DNA of 64,000 nucleotides from the NCBI GenBank assembly GCA_010645155.1, contig JAAGOF010000062.1:268405-332404 (forward strand), read 5' to 3'. The notes under the pieces are model-generated. The model was given only the letters and a program-made list of their open reading frames with translations. It had not been told where the DNA came from and ran no database searches. Positions within the stretch are counted from its first letter, which is position 1, and the number at the start of each line of letters is the position of its first letter. Shown here piece by piece: positions 45,778 to 58,333 of the stretch. This DNA is from Tigriopus japonicus (lineage: Eukaryota > Arthropoda > Copepoda > Harpacticoida > Harpacticidae). A program made the translations under genes and the position numbers.

Positions 45778-48700
45778 AACAATTTTGATATCCATGATTG
45801 AAACCAAATCAAATCATTCAAACCCAACCTCATGTCTCATTTGTACCAAAGAGAGCTAGAATTAATAAGTTTAATGAGAACTAAAGCTTGACCTTGATGT
45901 CTACAAAAGATTAATGCTGCTTCATGACGAGGTATTAAAGCCCCAAATATTTTTGTAGCATGTCTGGAGGAGCCCAAGTTGGAGTTTGTCGCTCCCTTAG
46001 AGACTTGCTTTAGAATGCCATTCTTCTTCGACATTCAATGGTTGCAGTAGGAAATAAACGAAAATTGACTAGGCTTTCAAATTTCAGAGTCTAGCCTGAC
46101 GTTTAAAACCGGGGTTGAACCCCTGCAACGCTAAAAATAATAGCTCCAACACAAAAGTAGGAAAATTTGACAAAGTGGTAATATTGAGCAAGCCAAATCC
46201 TTCACACATTCACAAAGTGAGCTCAAAGACACAAATACAGTAATGCCGTAATAATATTAACTTGTCAGCCAAATTCTTTGAAGTAAAGTCTTCCCGAATA
46301 GTTTAGTGAATTGTTTTTTTCTGATGCAGGAGACTAAAGAACCTCATGGGAAAGAAGCGTGAACTTTGTCACATTGTTTGGCTTGTTTGAAAGTGCAAAT
46401 GTTTGCCGTTGTTGTCGACACCGTTAATCGGGAAGTTCAAGTTAAAACGAAATTTGATTTTGCCATCAATTTAAGTAGGTCATGCCAGTAAGAACTGACT
46501 CAGTCATGATATCGCAAAATAAGATTTGTTCAAGCCCTTCCATAGATATTTAATCGTTTAAATTTTTTCTCTGGAATTTCATGGTTTTTTGGTTTCTTAA
46601 AGCTTCACGTTAAAGCCACTGCAGCTAATGTTCTGATGACGGTTCTTTCCCATGAACTTCTGTAATCCAATTGATGTGGGATACTTGATCTGCTGTACTT
46701 ACTACTACTGAATCTTTGGCAACTTGGCGGGGGTGCTCTGCGATTAGTTTGCATCCTTTGACCTCAAATCTGCAACAACCTCGGACTTGCTATTTAGGAG
46801 TTTCAACCAAAAATTACTTGAAATTTGCAATTTTTTTGCCATATAATTTCAACAAGAAAAAACGTCCAGACTAGAACCGTATTCATGTTGACCTTTGACA
46901 AAATTGAGCACATTTCTCGTTTAAACTCAATGTTTGACTGACCATTGGCGACTAATCTGGCTGACAAAACTGCAGGGTTTTAGCCGTTCCTCGAAAAAAA
47001 AAAGGAACGGATTACAGTTCCCAATTAAACATCTCACCCGTTCCCTTCTCCAAAATGAGGAATCCGTTACCCCTGAATTCCTTTTGAAAAAAGAAATAGT
47101 ATTACAAAATACAAATTATATACTTAATAATAGATGAGATTTGATCATTTGACGAGCCATTGTAATATGAAAACAGCGAAGCACTCCCAAGTAAATCTGA
47201 TGGTATAATATGTGCCATGTCAGATGAAAATGATTTGGGATAATGTTTTCGTCGCATTCTAATGAAGTGTTATTTTCTTAATGGGATTCTTTGTTTATTA
47301 TCACTAATGTAGTTTTCAAATTTAAGCAAGAACGTAGGATAAATTCAATCAAAACGGTGTGGAACTTATAGTGTTGTAAACAAAATTCTGGATTTTTAAT
47401 TTAAAATTTTGCAATGAGGGGACAGATTCTGAACGCGTTTTTATTAACAAAGAAATCTGCAAAAACGTGATCTATTTCTTCAATTTAACAAAATATGACG
47501 CGCACCCCCAAAATCGAAAGTTTTTAATGTAAGAGTAGAAATGTTTGGCTCGTCTGAAACGAAAATGTTGTCTTTAGATTTATATAAGTCCACCAAAATT
47601 GTTCAAATTGAACATTGCCAATTATTTGATTTCTAGATAAGGCATTTGAAAGCATTATTATAAAGTTTCAGTCAAAAATGTGGACAGATATGTGATTTAC
47701 ATACAACCAGATTTCAACATTTTAAACATACCTTTTTAGTTAAGGCTTAGAAAATATATAAAAAAATCACGATAGCATTTTTTAAACAATTTAACACCTT
47801 CTAGTACTTCAGATTAAAATCTGAAATTTCTACCTGTGGGCCCATTAAGCATTGCAAAGATGTGCATATACATACTCTTGAAAAAAAAATCCCGAGAGGT
47901 TTGTCAATAAAGTCAAAGGATTATTTTCTGTGACTTCCAAGTTTGTTTAAAAGTTGCTCGTGTAAGTGCAACTTAAGAAAGATTATCATAATCAGTGCAA
48001 TGGGAAAAGGAACGAGAAACGAGTACTTTTGGGCGTTTAAACCGTTACACTTACGACATTTTTGAAATGTAATGGCATTACCGTTACTTTTTCGAAAAAA
48101 GGAACGAATCACTGTACTTTCGTTACTTTCAATTTCGTGCCCAGCAAAACTAGAAAAACGTATTTTGACCCAAGCCGGCCAGTAAATCAATATAGGGTCG
48201 CTAATCTGAACCACTCTCGGACCATGCAATGAAATCGATATTTGGTCACTTCAAATCAGGGAAGTGGTATAACTTAAGTGGAAAGACTATTGGCAATTTT
48301 ACCTTTTTATATTGTTTGGTACTTTCTACGAATCAATTAGACAATATATTATTTTGAATGTTCTTTTGTACCACACGTGGTACGTTCCATTTTTGATACA
48401 CTTAGTGAGGCGTCAAAAAAATGTACTCCTAACTTCATATTAGGATAATGAGCTAACAAGACAGTGAACCCCATTTAAGATCAAAATATCAAGAAAGGTC
48501 TCAAGAAACTTTTGGCAATATCTCAATTACGTTCCCAGTTCTAAGACAAATATTGGGTTGTTAGTTGACCTAAGTAAAAGCAAAATCAGAAAAGCCAAAT
48601 TAATCCAGTAAATACCCCACAAAAGTCTTAAATTACGCACGAAATCGCCCCATAAGTTTCCCAAAGATGCGGAAATACGCAGTTTTGGGATGAAATTACC

Positions 48701-50580
48701 TCAACATTTGGACTGGTCCAAGACTGAAACTAATATAACAACTACATACAAAGGGCTTTAACAGTACTAATGACCATGACATGACTAAAGCGGCCAAAAC
48801 TATTTGACTAATGTATAAATGGTTATTTCAAATATTTTGCCATTTTCAAAAGATTTCGAATATTTGGGGTTTTCTTCAAAAAACAAACACATTGTTCCTG
48901 CAAAGTTGTAGCTCCTTCTAGCAACATTCTGGAATTTTAGGATTGAATGCTTAAGAAAACCTCGGACAACAAAATATTTTCAGAAATCACCAAATACAAG
49001 GACTCTCAAGAAAAGACAATTTTAACTATGTTTTTCTTCTGTTTCTGCTTTCTATTTTATCCTACGAATATTATTAACCTATTTGAAAGACATTCATTCA
49101 ATTTTTTGAACCTTCCATGATAATTTTGAATGTTTTTTGTTCTGAATTTTGTAATTCATGGCAACACTTTATTCAATATTTTGCTTTGCTTAAATAGTAT
49201 TTAGGTATTTGGTCATCAAAATTAAATATTTTTTAGTTGACATTAGAATGCTTTGGTACATCGCGTGCAATCTTTTAGTCTCAACAGAAAATTGTGTCGA
49301 ACAATGAGCTATACTTTTACTTTTGCCGACTCAATTTGCCTCTCCTCAAATACACTAAAGTAAAGATAGTCTGGCAAAAAATAGAAATTCACTTCGCTGA
49401 TATTCTTCGTTCTTTTTTGAATTGTCAATTATCTTTTTAACTGTGAAATAAGTCGAGATATTCAAAGATTGGCTCGATTTTGAATTGTATCAGTTTTCCA
49501 TTTTAATTTGCTTATGCATAAAGAGTCTGTTCCAAAAGAAGAGGGCTAACTTCTTCTTTCTTTCTTTTTTTTGTTCTGAAATTTCAGGATTTGGACTCTT
49601 CATAACATTGCCAAAATCTTAAAGGTCGGGTGTTGAGGTGGTTTTGAAGTATAGTAGAAGCACATCTAGAAGCACAAAAGAATCAAATGAGATGGAGTAG
49701 AAATAACCATGCTTGATCAAGTTTCGCTACAAAAGCTGCGTTTTTTAATCACAACTTCTTTATGATTGATTGGGACAGAACACAACTCTTGTTCTTTGGA
49801 TTTAAGTTCTTAATTAATATACGTCAACCAAGTTAAGCTTCTTGTTTCGTTATTGTTTTATGTTTTATGTTGCACAATTCCTAAAACGAAACGACAGGAT
49901 CCTACAAAATACCAAGAAACAATGTTTACAACTAAGGGGTAGATGGTTTTCGTGAGAAAATGCCGTACAGTAGATACAAATCTTGAGAGAACGTTTCAGC
50001 ATCGTCAAAAAATTGAAGGAGAAAGGGATTAGGTGAGCCTTACAAATGAGACACTAACCATCTTAAAAGATTTTCCATCAGCTTTGAGAGTTTACTGTTT
50101 GAATTTCAAGCAAATTGCAATTTTCTTGTTCTTTCAAGTGAACAAGTTTTTTCTTGGAACTTGACCCTTCAGTTCTTTCACATGAGAAAATGAAACATCA
50201 AGTCAGGAGCTTTTGAAACGAAGATTTGCCCTTTTAGATCACCATATTTGACCCAAATCCCGGTTCTAAGAAAATTATGGCAAATAAATTTGAAAGAACA
50301 CTTTTTGAAACGTTAATCTGGTTGCCGTAAATACTTCTTTTCAATACTACACTATGACTCTAGAGTATTATCCACTTAAAATATTGAGACATGAAACGAA
50401 TGTGAGAAGGAGTTTGTTTCGTTTTGTATAAAATAGAACTATCATTTTTTTAAAACAGACTTTGCTTCATGCGGTTTCTTGAATGACGAATTTCTAAAGG
50501 AACAAATCAAATAAATTCTTCTAGCTCTAATGTTCAGCTTCGTTTAAAAGGCAGCCTATGTAGTAATACTATACTCGAAG
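45778..50580. other. Long AT-rich stretch with no recognised feature
   Basis: I read this on both strands and call nothing. Fragments rich in GTTACTTT and GGAACGA occur at about 46985-47055 and 48003-48140 and may be ends of an unidentified repeat. The minus frame 47921-48229 runs through the second of these. Confidence 0.5.
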
Positions 50581-50660
50581 ACGGCTATTTATAATATAAT
50601 TTGGTTTGCTCGAGACATTTGAATTAGTGCCCGTAGCATCCGAGCTTCTCCCACCGAGAC
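50581..50660. repeat. Partial copy related to the 51.3 kb hairpin element
   Basis: CTCGAGACATTTGAATTAGTGCCCGTAGCATCCG resembles the right terminus of the hairpin at 51277-51479 (CTTGAGCCATTTGAATTAGTGCACATAACATGCG), 820 bp away in the same orientation. Only one arm is present. Confidence 0.55.
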
Positions 50661-51276
50661 ACTGCTTAGGCTCAGAGGACTAGTTAAATCAATTGAGGAT
50701 GAGAGTTGAGAGATAGAAGGTCGGTTGTTGAGGAAATTTTTAAGTATAGTAGAAGCATATCTATAAGCATAAAAGAAGCACATGCGACGGAGTGGAAATA
50801 GCCATGCTCGATCAAGCTTTACGACATTAGCTGCGATTGAAAAACGTGCCCTTGAAAAATTGTAGAACCAAAAAAGAATATTCGATTAAACGCATAAGAA
50901 TACGATTTTGTTAATCCGTAATGACATCAGTTTTCTTATTGGAATTTTTCACGTTCTTGGAACTGTTTGGATGTCCATCTTAATCAAGAAAATCTAGCTG
51001 AATTCTTATTGGATCATTTTTGTTTCCGGATTAAGTTTCCTCAACTCGAGTTGGGCAAACCCTTGCAAGAGCTGATTAAAACTGAAACTGATATCAAATA
51101 TCTTGTTGTAAAAAACCATTCCGACCCAAAGGAATATTGTTCCTGAACATTTTGGTCCACTGAACTTCAAACTTTTGTTTGATGGATCATCTCTCGAGAA
51201 AGAAGAAGAAATTCGCTTGAATAAAAAGAAAAGCACACCAAGTTACCATAGATGTACGCAAGCCAGATGGAAATAT

Positions 51277-51479
51277 TAGCCCGAATGTTAGGTGCACTAA
51301 TTCAAATGGCTCAAGTATACCAAAGTAGAGTATAAATAACGCTGCTCGAGTATAGTCTCTGTACATCAGCTGCCTTTCAAACGCAGCTGACGTACGGAAA
51401 CTATACTTGAGCAGCGTTATTTTTAATCTACTTTGGTACACTTGAGCCATTTGAATTAGTGCACATAACATGCGGGCTA
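51277..51479. mobile_element. Nearly perfect 203 bp hairpin element
   Basis: The left arm from TAGCCCGAATGTTAGGTGCA pairs with the right arm ending TGCACATAACATGCGGGCTA. Over about 97 bp per arm there are only a few mismatches (blocks AATTCAAATGGCTCAAGT, TACCAAAGTAGA, ATAACGCTGCTCGAGTATAG and their complements), and the loop is 8-10 nt around CTTTCAAAC (about 51375-51383). Its ends resemble the termini of the element at 25370-27066. It is either a small foldback MITE or, if transcribed, a strong dsRNA or small-RNA precursor. Confidence 0.88.
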
Positions 51480-51714
51480 TTGTCCAACCACCGAGTGTTC
51501 CAACAAAGTCTTAATAAGTTTTAAAAAGTAGTGACAAGTGCAAAAAGAGTAAAGCCCTGGATTCTTTAATACAGTTCATTTAAGGTTGAATCATGTACAA
51601 GAGGTCAAAGATTGGAAAGAAAGTACTTTCAATTTGATGATGTCATTAGGTATGAAGGGGAATTACTTGTGGGTAAGAGTACAAAATTGATGATAAACAC
51701 ATCAGTATTTGGAC

Positions 51715-51800
51715 CCTTTATTCCTCAAAGAGCTTTTGACCTCTTGACATCGGGGATTTAGTCCATTACGCCACCAGTTCCTAACAGTTAACCACATGCC
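51715..51800 (-). mobile_element. Weak tRNA-like relic
   Basis: The minus strand reads GAACTGGTGGCGTAATGGAC, like a tRNA A box, followed about 35 nt later by AGAGGTCAAAAGCTC, a poor B box. It may be a decayed SINE head. The evidence is thin. Confidence 0.2.
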
Positions 51801-53218
51801 CTCATCTACAGAATGGAGTACACATCAGAGACCATCATTTCGAGATTAAAAAGAAAGACTAGTCATAGATCTATGAACAAGTGCAATGTCCTGGGTCAAA
51901 AGTTGGTAGACAACACCCCAGAGACAAAATTGTTGGATCGCTAACTGGGCATTTCCTAAATTCGAAGTGACCGAAAGCAAGGCAACAATTTTAGACCAAA
52001 TTTTATCAAATGTATAATTTACAAAATTTGATGGCAAATTTTTGTCCCGCGTTTTATGAACAACGTTTGAGATTTGCATGATGTGTTTATTTTCCTTCGA
52101 AAAAAAAAAATGCAATGCTATATGTTTTTCAAGCTGAACTCAAGCTCTTGTCGAGTAGATGATTGCAAAAATATTACATAACGATTAGAATTTTTGCAAA
52201 ATGCAATACCATTACTTTATCAGTTCAAAATGTACTGCAGCACAGTAATGCCAAAGGATTTTTATTTTCAACTTAAAAATGATTCACGCACAAGAGCCAA
52301 TATGTTCAAAACTTCGAAGCTATTTCAATTAGAATGACACAAGAAAACAGGCTCTTTTGACGCCCCTCAAAAAGACTTAAAAAAAGGGTCAATACAAAGT
52401 GAGCTGTGTTATTATAGCACTCTAATACAAAGTATAAATTAACTGATTTAGTGTAGTATGGGTGCCCCGAAAGCTATTCTACAAAGAAAAAGAAGGAATT
52501 TCTGTCTTTTTCCAGCAAATCAAAATTAAATTTGGAAAAATAGAAAGGAAAAAAGTATAGCAATTCGAGGCGAGTCTTAAGAGTAATAAATTACGTAAAA
52601 GTACCCATTCTTCTTAGCATGAGTTATGAAAAGATCTCAATGTGGGGTTGTGAATGTCAGCAGATATTGACCTCGTGTACATCGCTATCAATTTGCTAAA
52701 CTCTTGGGTGAAAAGAACAAGAAAGATCTAATACGAGTCGTACTCTCAATACTGCATTGTAAATACCATTCAAAATCATACAGCAAGACTCTAAACATTA
52801 AGCCGCAAACATCTAGTTGCGAATTAAGATCAAATTCAATTATTGGTCAAAAGCCTTGAAAAACTCTTCACGAATCATTTCCGTCCTCTCCATTCTATGG
52901 GTCCTTGCAGATATCCTTTCATGGCTGTACGTAATTGATCATTTTGACATTGATAAAAATAATAAAGTTTATTGCGACTCTTGGTCATGCCATGGCGTAT
53001 AAAAAAGAATATATACATAAGTATATACAAATGGAATTATAGAAAAGTCAATGGTAACAAGACTTAAAATAGTTGCGTAAAATCGTGATATCACAGTGAG
53101 TTGACTATATTGCAATTGGGTAGAGGAAGATGATGAAAATGAAACATTTCAAAGGCCGATTAGATAGCTACATCCTATTTTTCAACCTTCTAAGAACCCA
53201 TCAGACAATGGTTGAGGC
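51801..53218. other. No recognised feature
   Basis: AT-rich sequence; open frames (51846-52115 minus, 52817-53002 plus) are not recognisable. Confidence 0.5.
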
Positions 53219-53249
53219 TAGAGCTCTATATTTCTAATATAGAGCTCTA
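53219..53249. repeat. Perfect 14 bp stem hairpin
   Basis: TAGAGCTCTATATT at 53219-53232, loop TCT, then AATATAGAGCTCTA at 53236-53249, with no mismatch. It is not followed by a T run and is not next to a gene, so no role as a terminator is implied. Confidence 0.85.
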
Positions 53250-53506
53250 GTTGAAAATATTATTTTCTCCCTAAATTCATCTTTGTCTTTCAAGTATTCG
53301 TATCTTAAGAACACTTAATCCGACTTGGGTGGAACCGTTTAATAGAAAAATGCAGATGCATTTCTCCTCTGCATTTATTACGATTCATCGAGCTGATCCA
53401 AAACAATTTAAGTTCTCCGGTTACCGAGACACCAGATTAAAAATCAATGTAGTTTTTCATTTGGATAAAAAGCTTCATCGACTCGACCTAACTGAATATA
53501 ACACAA

Positions 53507-53793
53507 TAGCTGAGTTTATATACCCTGTGACAGCTTGAGTTGTGACATAAATTTTTCGCTACCACACGCCATTGACTTCAATTGCAAACTCGAAACTACA
53601 TAAGTTAGGACAAGAAATCCTGTGGCAAAAGTTTTGAAAGAGTTTTGCGACGGGGTTTACAAGCTTAGCTTTCTTTGAACGATTTCTTGTGGCAACTTAC
53701 GTATTTTCGTGTTTGCAAATGAAACCAACGGCGTGTGGTAACGTAAAATTTCTGTAACAACTCAAGTTGTCACAGGGTATATAAACTCAGCTA
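53507..53793. mobile_element. Foldback element 4 (~290 bp)
   Basis: Left end TAGCTGAGTTTATATACCCT pairs with right end AGGGTATATAAACTCAGCTA. Pairing continues through GTGACAGCTTGAGTTGTGACA / TGTAACAACTCAAGTTGTCAC, CTACCACACGCC / GGCGTGTGGTA, TTGCAAAC / GTTTGCAA and AAGAAATCCTGTGGC / TGGCAACTTACG-region blocks, to a loop near 53640-53690. Arms are about 120 bp at ~80% identity. The terminal TATATA is intrinsic to the repeat and not a gene promoter. The frame at 53329-53538 ends inside it and is not supported. Confidence 0.78.
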
Positions 53794-56700
53794 ATGAGTT
53801 TTTTTTCACATAAGCTGAAATTGAGTCAACAACACCTACAAACCATTTAAGCTATCAAAAATTGGTATACGCTGCAGGCAAGATGTCAAAGCCACCATTT
53901 TGGTTTCTTTTATTGGTGAAACAGGAAGTCTCACGTTGAATGCAATGGAGGACAGAGTCATTGTTACTTGGTTTAAAGTTTTTCCCGCTATTTTTGTCCA
54001 AGTACTTGTTTCATCAAAAGGATAATGCTTCAAAGACATTTGGAAAACTGGATAGGCTTTGTTTATATTTTTACCCATTGTCATCAAAAGGCGGGGACAC
54101 AAGTTTTCCGGGTAAATTAGTCATTCATCTTTCCTCAATATGGACAGTTCTTCAAGGAGCATTTATCTATACCTGACAGGAAGTATCCATTTCCATTGTG
54201 CCAAAAAGTGGACCAAAACCGCAAACAACCCGACCTTTATCCCCACAGTATCCATTCGAGATCTTTTTTTTTCTCTGAGTTCTTTGGGCTGTCGAGGAAA
54301 ACTCACCTCGTTCCGCCCATAAAGAAACCCAAAAGCTACCCATCTCGGATCAAGCACATCAACGGGAAAATATATTCCAAAGGAATCGTTTAAACATTCA
54401 ATCCCATCCTCTGGGTTTTTGTCACCCACCTCTTGTTCGACTTCAATCGTGGACAATGATATCCCCTCAAGGAGAATCGAGCCAGATAGGCCTCTTATGA
54501 CCCATTCTTCTCGAGGCCGCTTCTCTGCGATTCCTCTTTTTTCATCCTTGTTTCGAACGGGTTCTCTTTGCATTGCTGAATGAGGCGATCCTTGCCGTTC
54601 AACACGAGTTCTTCGGGAAGAACGAGAGCAACTTGAGCGAGTGTTGAAGCGACAGAGCCGCGGTAAACGAGAGGCTCTTCGGACTCGAGTGCTTTTGGGA
54701 GTCAATATCAAACCAACTAGAAGTTCGACAACAACGAGCACCGTACCAATTTATGACACCAAGACCTGAGAGATGAGATCTTGTCACATCTGAGAAACTT
54801 TTCTAATGTCGCATTGTGCTTCCCAGCCACGTCCAACATTCCTGGCCTTTCGCCGTTCCAATTTCCACGTGGATCTCGTTTCGACTCAAGTGTTTTCGGA
54901 TCTTCTTTGATAGAGCAACTGTGACTTTTTGTTGGAGTTTTCATCACCAGGTAAGATGGAGGACAATCATCCCTCAGTTTTAATGGATTCTGGGCTTGGA
55001 TATCAATGTACACGCTAGGAAGAGTCGATATAACTTATCGGGAAGTCAAGATTACATCAAAAGGAAGTTGGAGAGCAACGCTATTTGGGCGGAAAGAAAG
55101 CCAGTGGAAACTTCCATAAGTTTTTTTTTCTCCAAAAAATGATCCTCTTGGATTTCTCTTGTCGCAAAATGAAAAGTTCACTTCAATGTTAACTGAAGAA
55201 TTCTGCGAAATGATGCGAATGAAAGTTTTTCTTTGCTATAATGTTGAATTGGTGCTTCCGAATCAAAAACGATTTTTAAGAATCTAATCTATTTCCTCAA
55301 GGTTGAGCCCTCATTGTTGCAACATTACATTTTCAAATCGTGAAACAATTTAAATTTTCTTGGAAATCAATGGCAAGACCGTTCAGAAAGCCTTCTGAGA
55401 CCGTTTTCTTTGGAAATTGCATGCCCATTTCAAGGTGTTTTAAATTGAAAAACGAATTCTGAAAACCTAGTCTTCAAAATGTAATTTGGCTTCAAAACAA
55501 AAAGTTTGACCTTAGTTTCCTTGCCTTTGTTCAACGTTCCTCCAAAATATCTATTTGAAATAATAGTTTTGGGAACTTTTTGCTCCTCTCATCTTTGCCT
55601 TTATTAGCGTCTCTTTAGCCAAGTTTTGACTGGTCCCACGCACTTCAAGTTTTAATAGCTTAGGCTATCATTTTCAATTCCTCGCTAGTATGAAAAGTTG
55701 GCCAATCCTTTGATGTTTAATGTTGCATTAGAACTTGATGTGGGCTCAACTTGTTTTTGAATTTCTTTCCCACCATTTCACTCTTCCTCTTGACTGGTTC
55801 AACCACTGCTTCTCCAGGAAAATTATGAACAGTGCCTTGAATTGACATTACATATTGTTGCAAATACTGCTATTCAACTTTCGAGTGGTTAAGCAAATTC
55901 TGTTCAGGATCGAGCTCCCAAAGTAAAGAATCTTAATTCGTGCATGTTGCTGAGGCCAGATCTACAGTAACGACCTTGTGCCCTATTTGATTGGAACTTG
56001 GAACCATTGCCAAGGCTTTCTGGGAACAACTATGACCGCCTTTAATAAACATTTTCTTAGGGTGCCCTTCATGGCTGTCTCGAAAAATGCACGCCATGTC
56101 AAGTGGGCGCAAATGTTAATGCATTTCATTATCACCTCGATTTGACACGGCGTCAAGCTCAGCTCTTATTAATGTGTAGGATTGTGACGTGATGGTTCTT
56201 AGACGTAAAAGTTTTGAATTTCCGATAAGCTCCAGCCAATGTTCTCTGTGTTCTAAATTTCCAAGGAAAGTTTGTTAGGGGATTATCAAAAGTGGAAAAA
56301 TTGGTGTGACTAATTACAATTTCGAATCAGGAGCCTCTCTCAAGGAGATGTCTCGAGAATGGAGAGTGCCATTTTTCAAATTTTTACGATGCCAATCCCA
56401 AAGGGAGTTGAAATTTCAGCATCAAGGCATGAACTACTACGTAGAAAATTGGAATTCCTGAGGGGAACCAATTTGAGATCAGCACATTTTTCAGCAAATT
56501 GTAAATATTTTGGAACCAGAGGGCATCTCATCGGAAGTATTCAAATTTATGCTGACTGGAACGGAGACAAATGGGAGGTCTAAGAAAAGAATGGGATGAA
56601 GATTGGTGACCAAGTTTATCTCTCCCGGGACCACTTATGTAAGCCTGGAGAATGGGGAAATCGTTGTTGCTTGAGGCTTCAAACGGGTCGAGTAGTCTCG

Positions 56701-58006
56701 AAACTTGAGAAAGAAATGCGCCTACGGAAAATAGGAATTAGAACGAAACGGTCACGTACACGAATACCTCCGCATGTAAGTTTCTTGGCTAGAACGGGAC
56801 TTTGGTTCGGAATCTGGGAACAAGTAGAAGTTAATTGGAATCCTGAATTCAGTTCGAATGAAATTCTTCAAGGATTTAGCCAACTTTTACCAGACACATT
56901 TAGAAAATGAAAAAAAAAAAACAACAGCCGTCTCCTGGGTTACGAACGAGATGAACTTCCTTGGCTAACAGTTATGTTGAGTTTATGTACTACATTGATA
57001 GACAAAAGACAAAAATGATGGCGCACGATTTTTTTACATTAACAAAAGCGATCAAAATTGATAAAATCCGACAACTGAGCGGAAGCAGGTGGTTTGTTGC
57101 TTTTTTTCTTCCTCCTTTTTACAGTTGTTAGGGTCGCTTTTGTTACTCCGTGTTGTGAGAAAGTTCAATGTCTTTATTTGAAACTAAAGAATCTTCCTTC
57201 CAACTGGCACTGGCTTGAACCTAATTTCCTCCAGTTTCTTCGAGGAACTTTGACACTTGTCTTCTCGAACCCCGTTATCTGATGGCCACCTTGTTCAGCC
57301 TGGATTCGAGTGAGCTCTCATTTAATCTTTGATAGGGACCTTTGGGAGATGTCGGTGATATTACCTCAAGTTTTGGCCTTGGTGGGTTGAGATTAGCAAC
57401 AAAACTAAACTAATCTACCTACCCAAGTTTTTTGATTGGCCAAGCATGTCGTAAATCAATTTACAGGTTGATCTCTGGATCACTAGATTTAATGTAGATT
57501 TATGGGTGTATTCCCAAAGTCCACAGTCTCTTTAAAAGCGAATATACATTTCTTGGTGAAAACGAGGTGCAAATTTGTTCCACGAGTTATTCAAATTTGG
57601 TGCTCTATTCAAGTGGTCCTCGTAACTTTTCCCTCTTGAATAAGATAAGAGAGACCAGCAGGCACCACGAGCGTCTGGTTTGACATTTAGGCACGGTTAT
57701 GAATCACAATTAACCTCCCTAGACACTTGCCCATTCACAAAAGAGGCATTTCATTACTTGCTTCTACGGCTATACACACACACCTCGGCCAAGAAATAAC
57801 AACTGCTACACTTTAGAAAGCCTAAAGCCTTTCTAAAGATGTAAAGTACAAAGTCACGTTGGAGAACAGCTTTTTGACTTGAAGTATCAATTAGAAGGAA
57901 GATATTTTAAGGAACGCTAACTAAAATTTGACAAAGGGATTTCGGAACTGGACCATTTGGACGATCGTCCAATTTAAAAAACAAACAATGTGGAGTCTCA
58001 TAACTA
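53794..58006. other. Region with the longest open frame but no identifiable gene
   Basis: Minus 54163-54741 is the longest uninterrupted frame in the window (192 codons) and is followed upstream by minus 54717-55013 (98 codons), in a locally GC-rich stretch. Neither shows a domain I can name. A plus frame 56359-56910 is open for 184 codons apart from a single TAA at 56581-56583. A plus frame at 57094-57282 begins with a hydrophobic stretch. These may be diverged or broken genes but cannot be assigned. Confidence 0.4.
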
Positions 58007-58120
58007 GGGCCAGGAACTTTAGACGAATAAACTTATTCGTCTTTTTTCATCTAATCAGGCAATTCTATTCGTCTTTTTTCGTTTAATTTGACAGTTTTAT
58101 TCGTCTAAACTTCCTGTCCT
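58007..58120. mobile_element. Short GGACAGGAA-type MITE
   Basis: The left end GGGCCAGGAACTTTAGACGA and right end TCGTCTAAACTTCCTGTCCT are inverted repeats of about 20 bp. The interior TTCGTCTTTTTTC...TAATCAGGCAATTCTATTCG matches the right part of the larger element at 12088-13753. About 114 bp; non-coding. Confidence 0.72.
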
Positions 58121-58333
58121 TACTCATGACGGATGCTCGAAGTACACTTGAAATTTATTCTCTGCCCATTGGAACAAGCAAATCATTCCAATGTACATGA
58201 ATAATCTATTGATCGGTAAAATTGGCCAATTAAGACTTACTGAACCATGAACAAAGATAAGAAAGCTCTTTCGCCCTTTTGGATTATGTTCAACGATCGG
58301 ATATGCCTTCTCTACACACTTATGTATAGTCTA

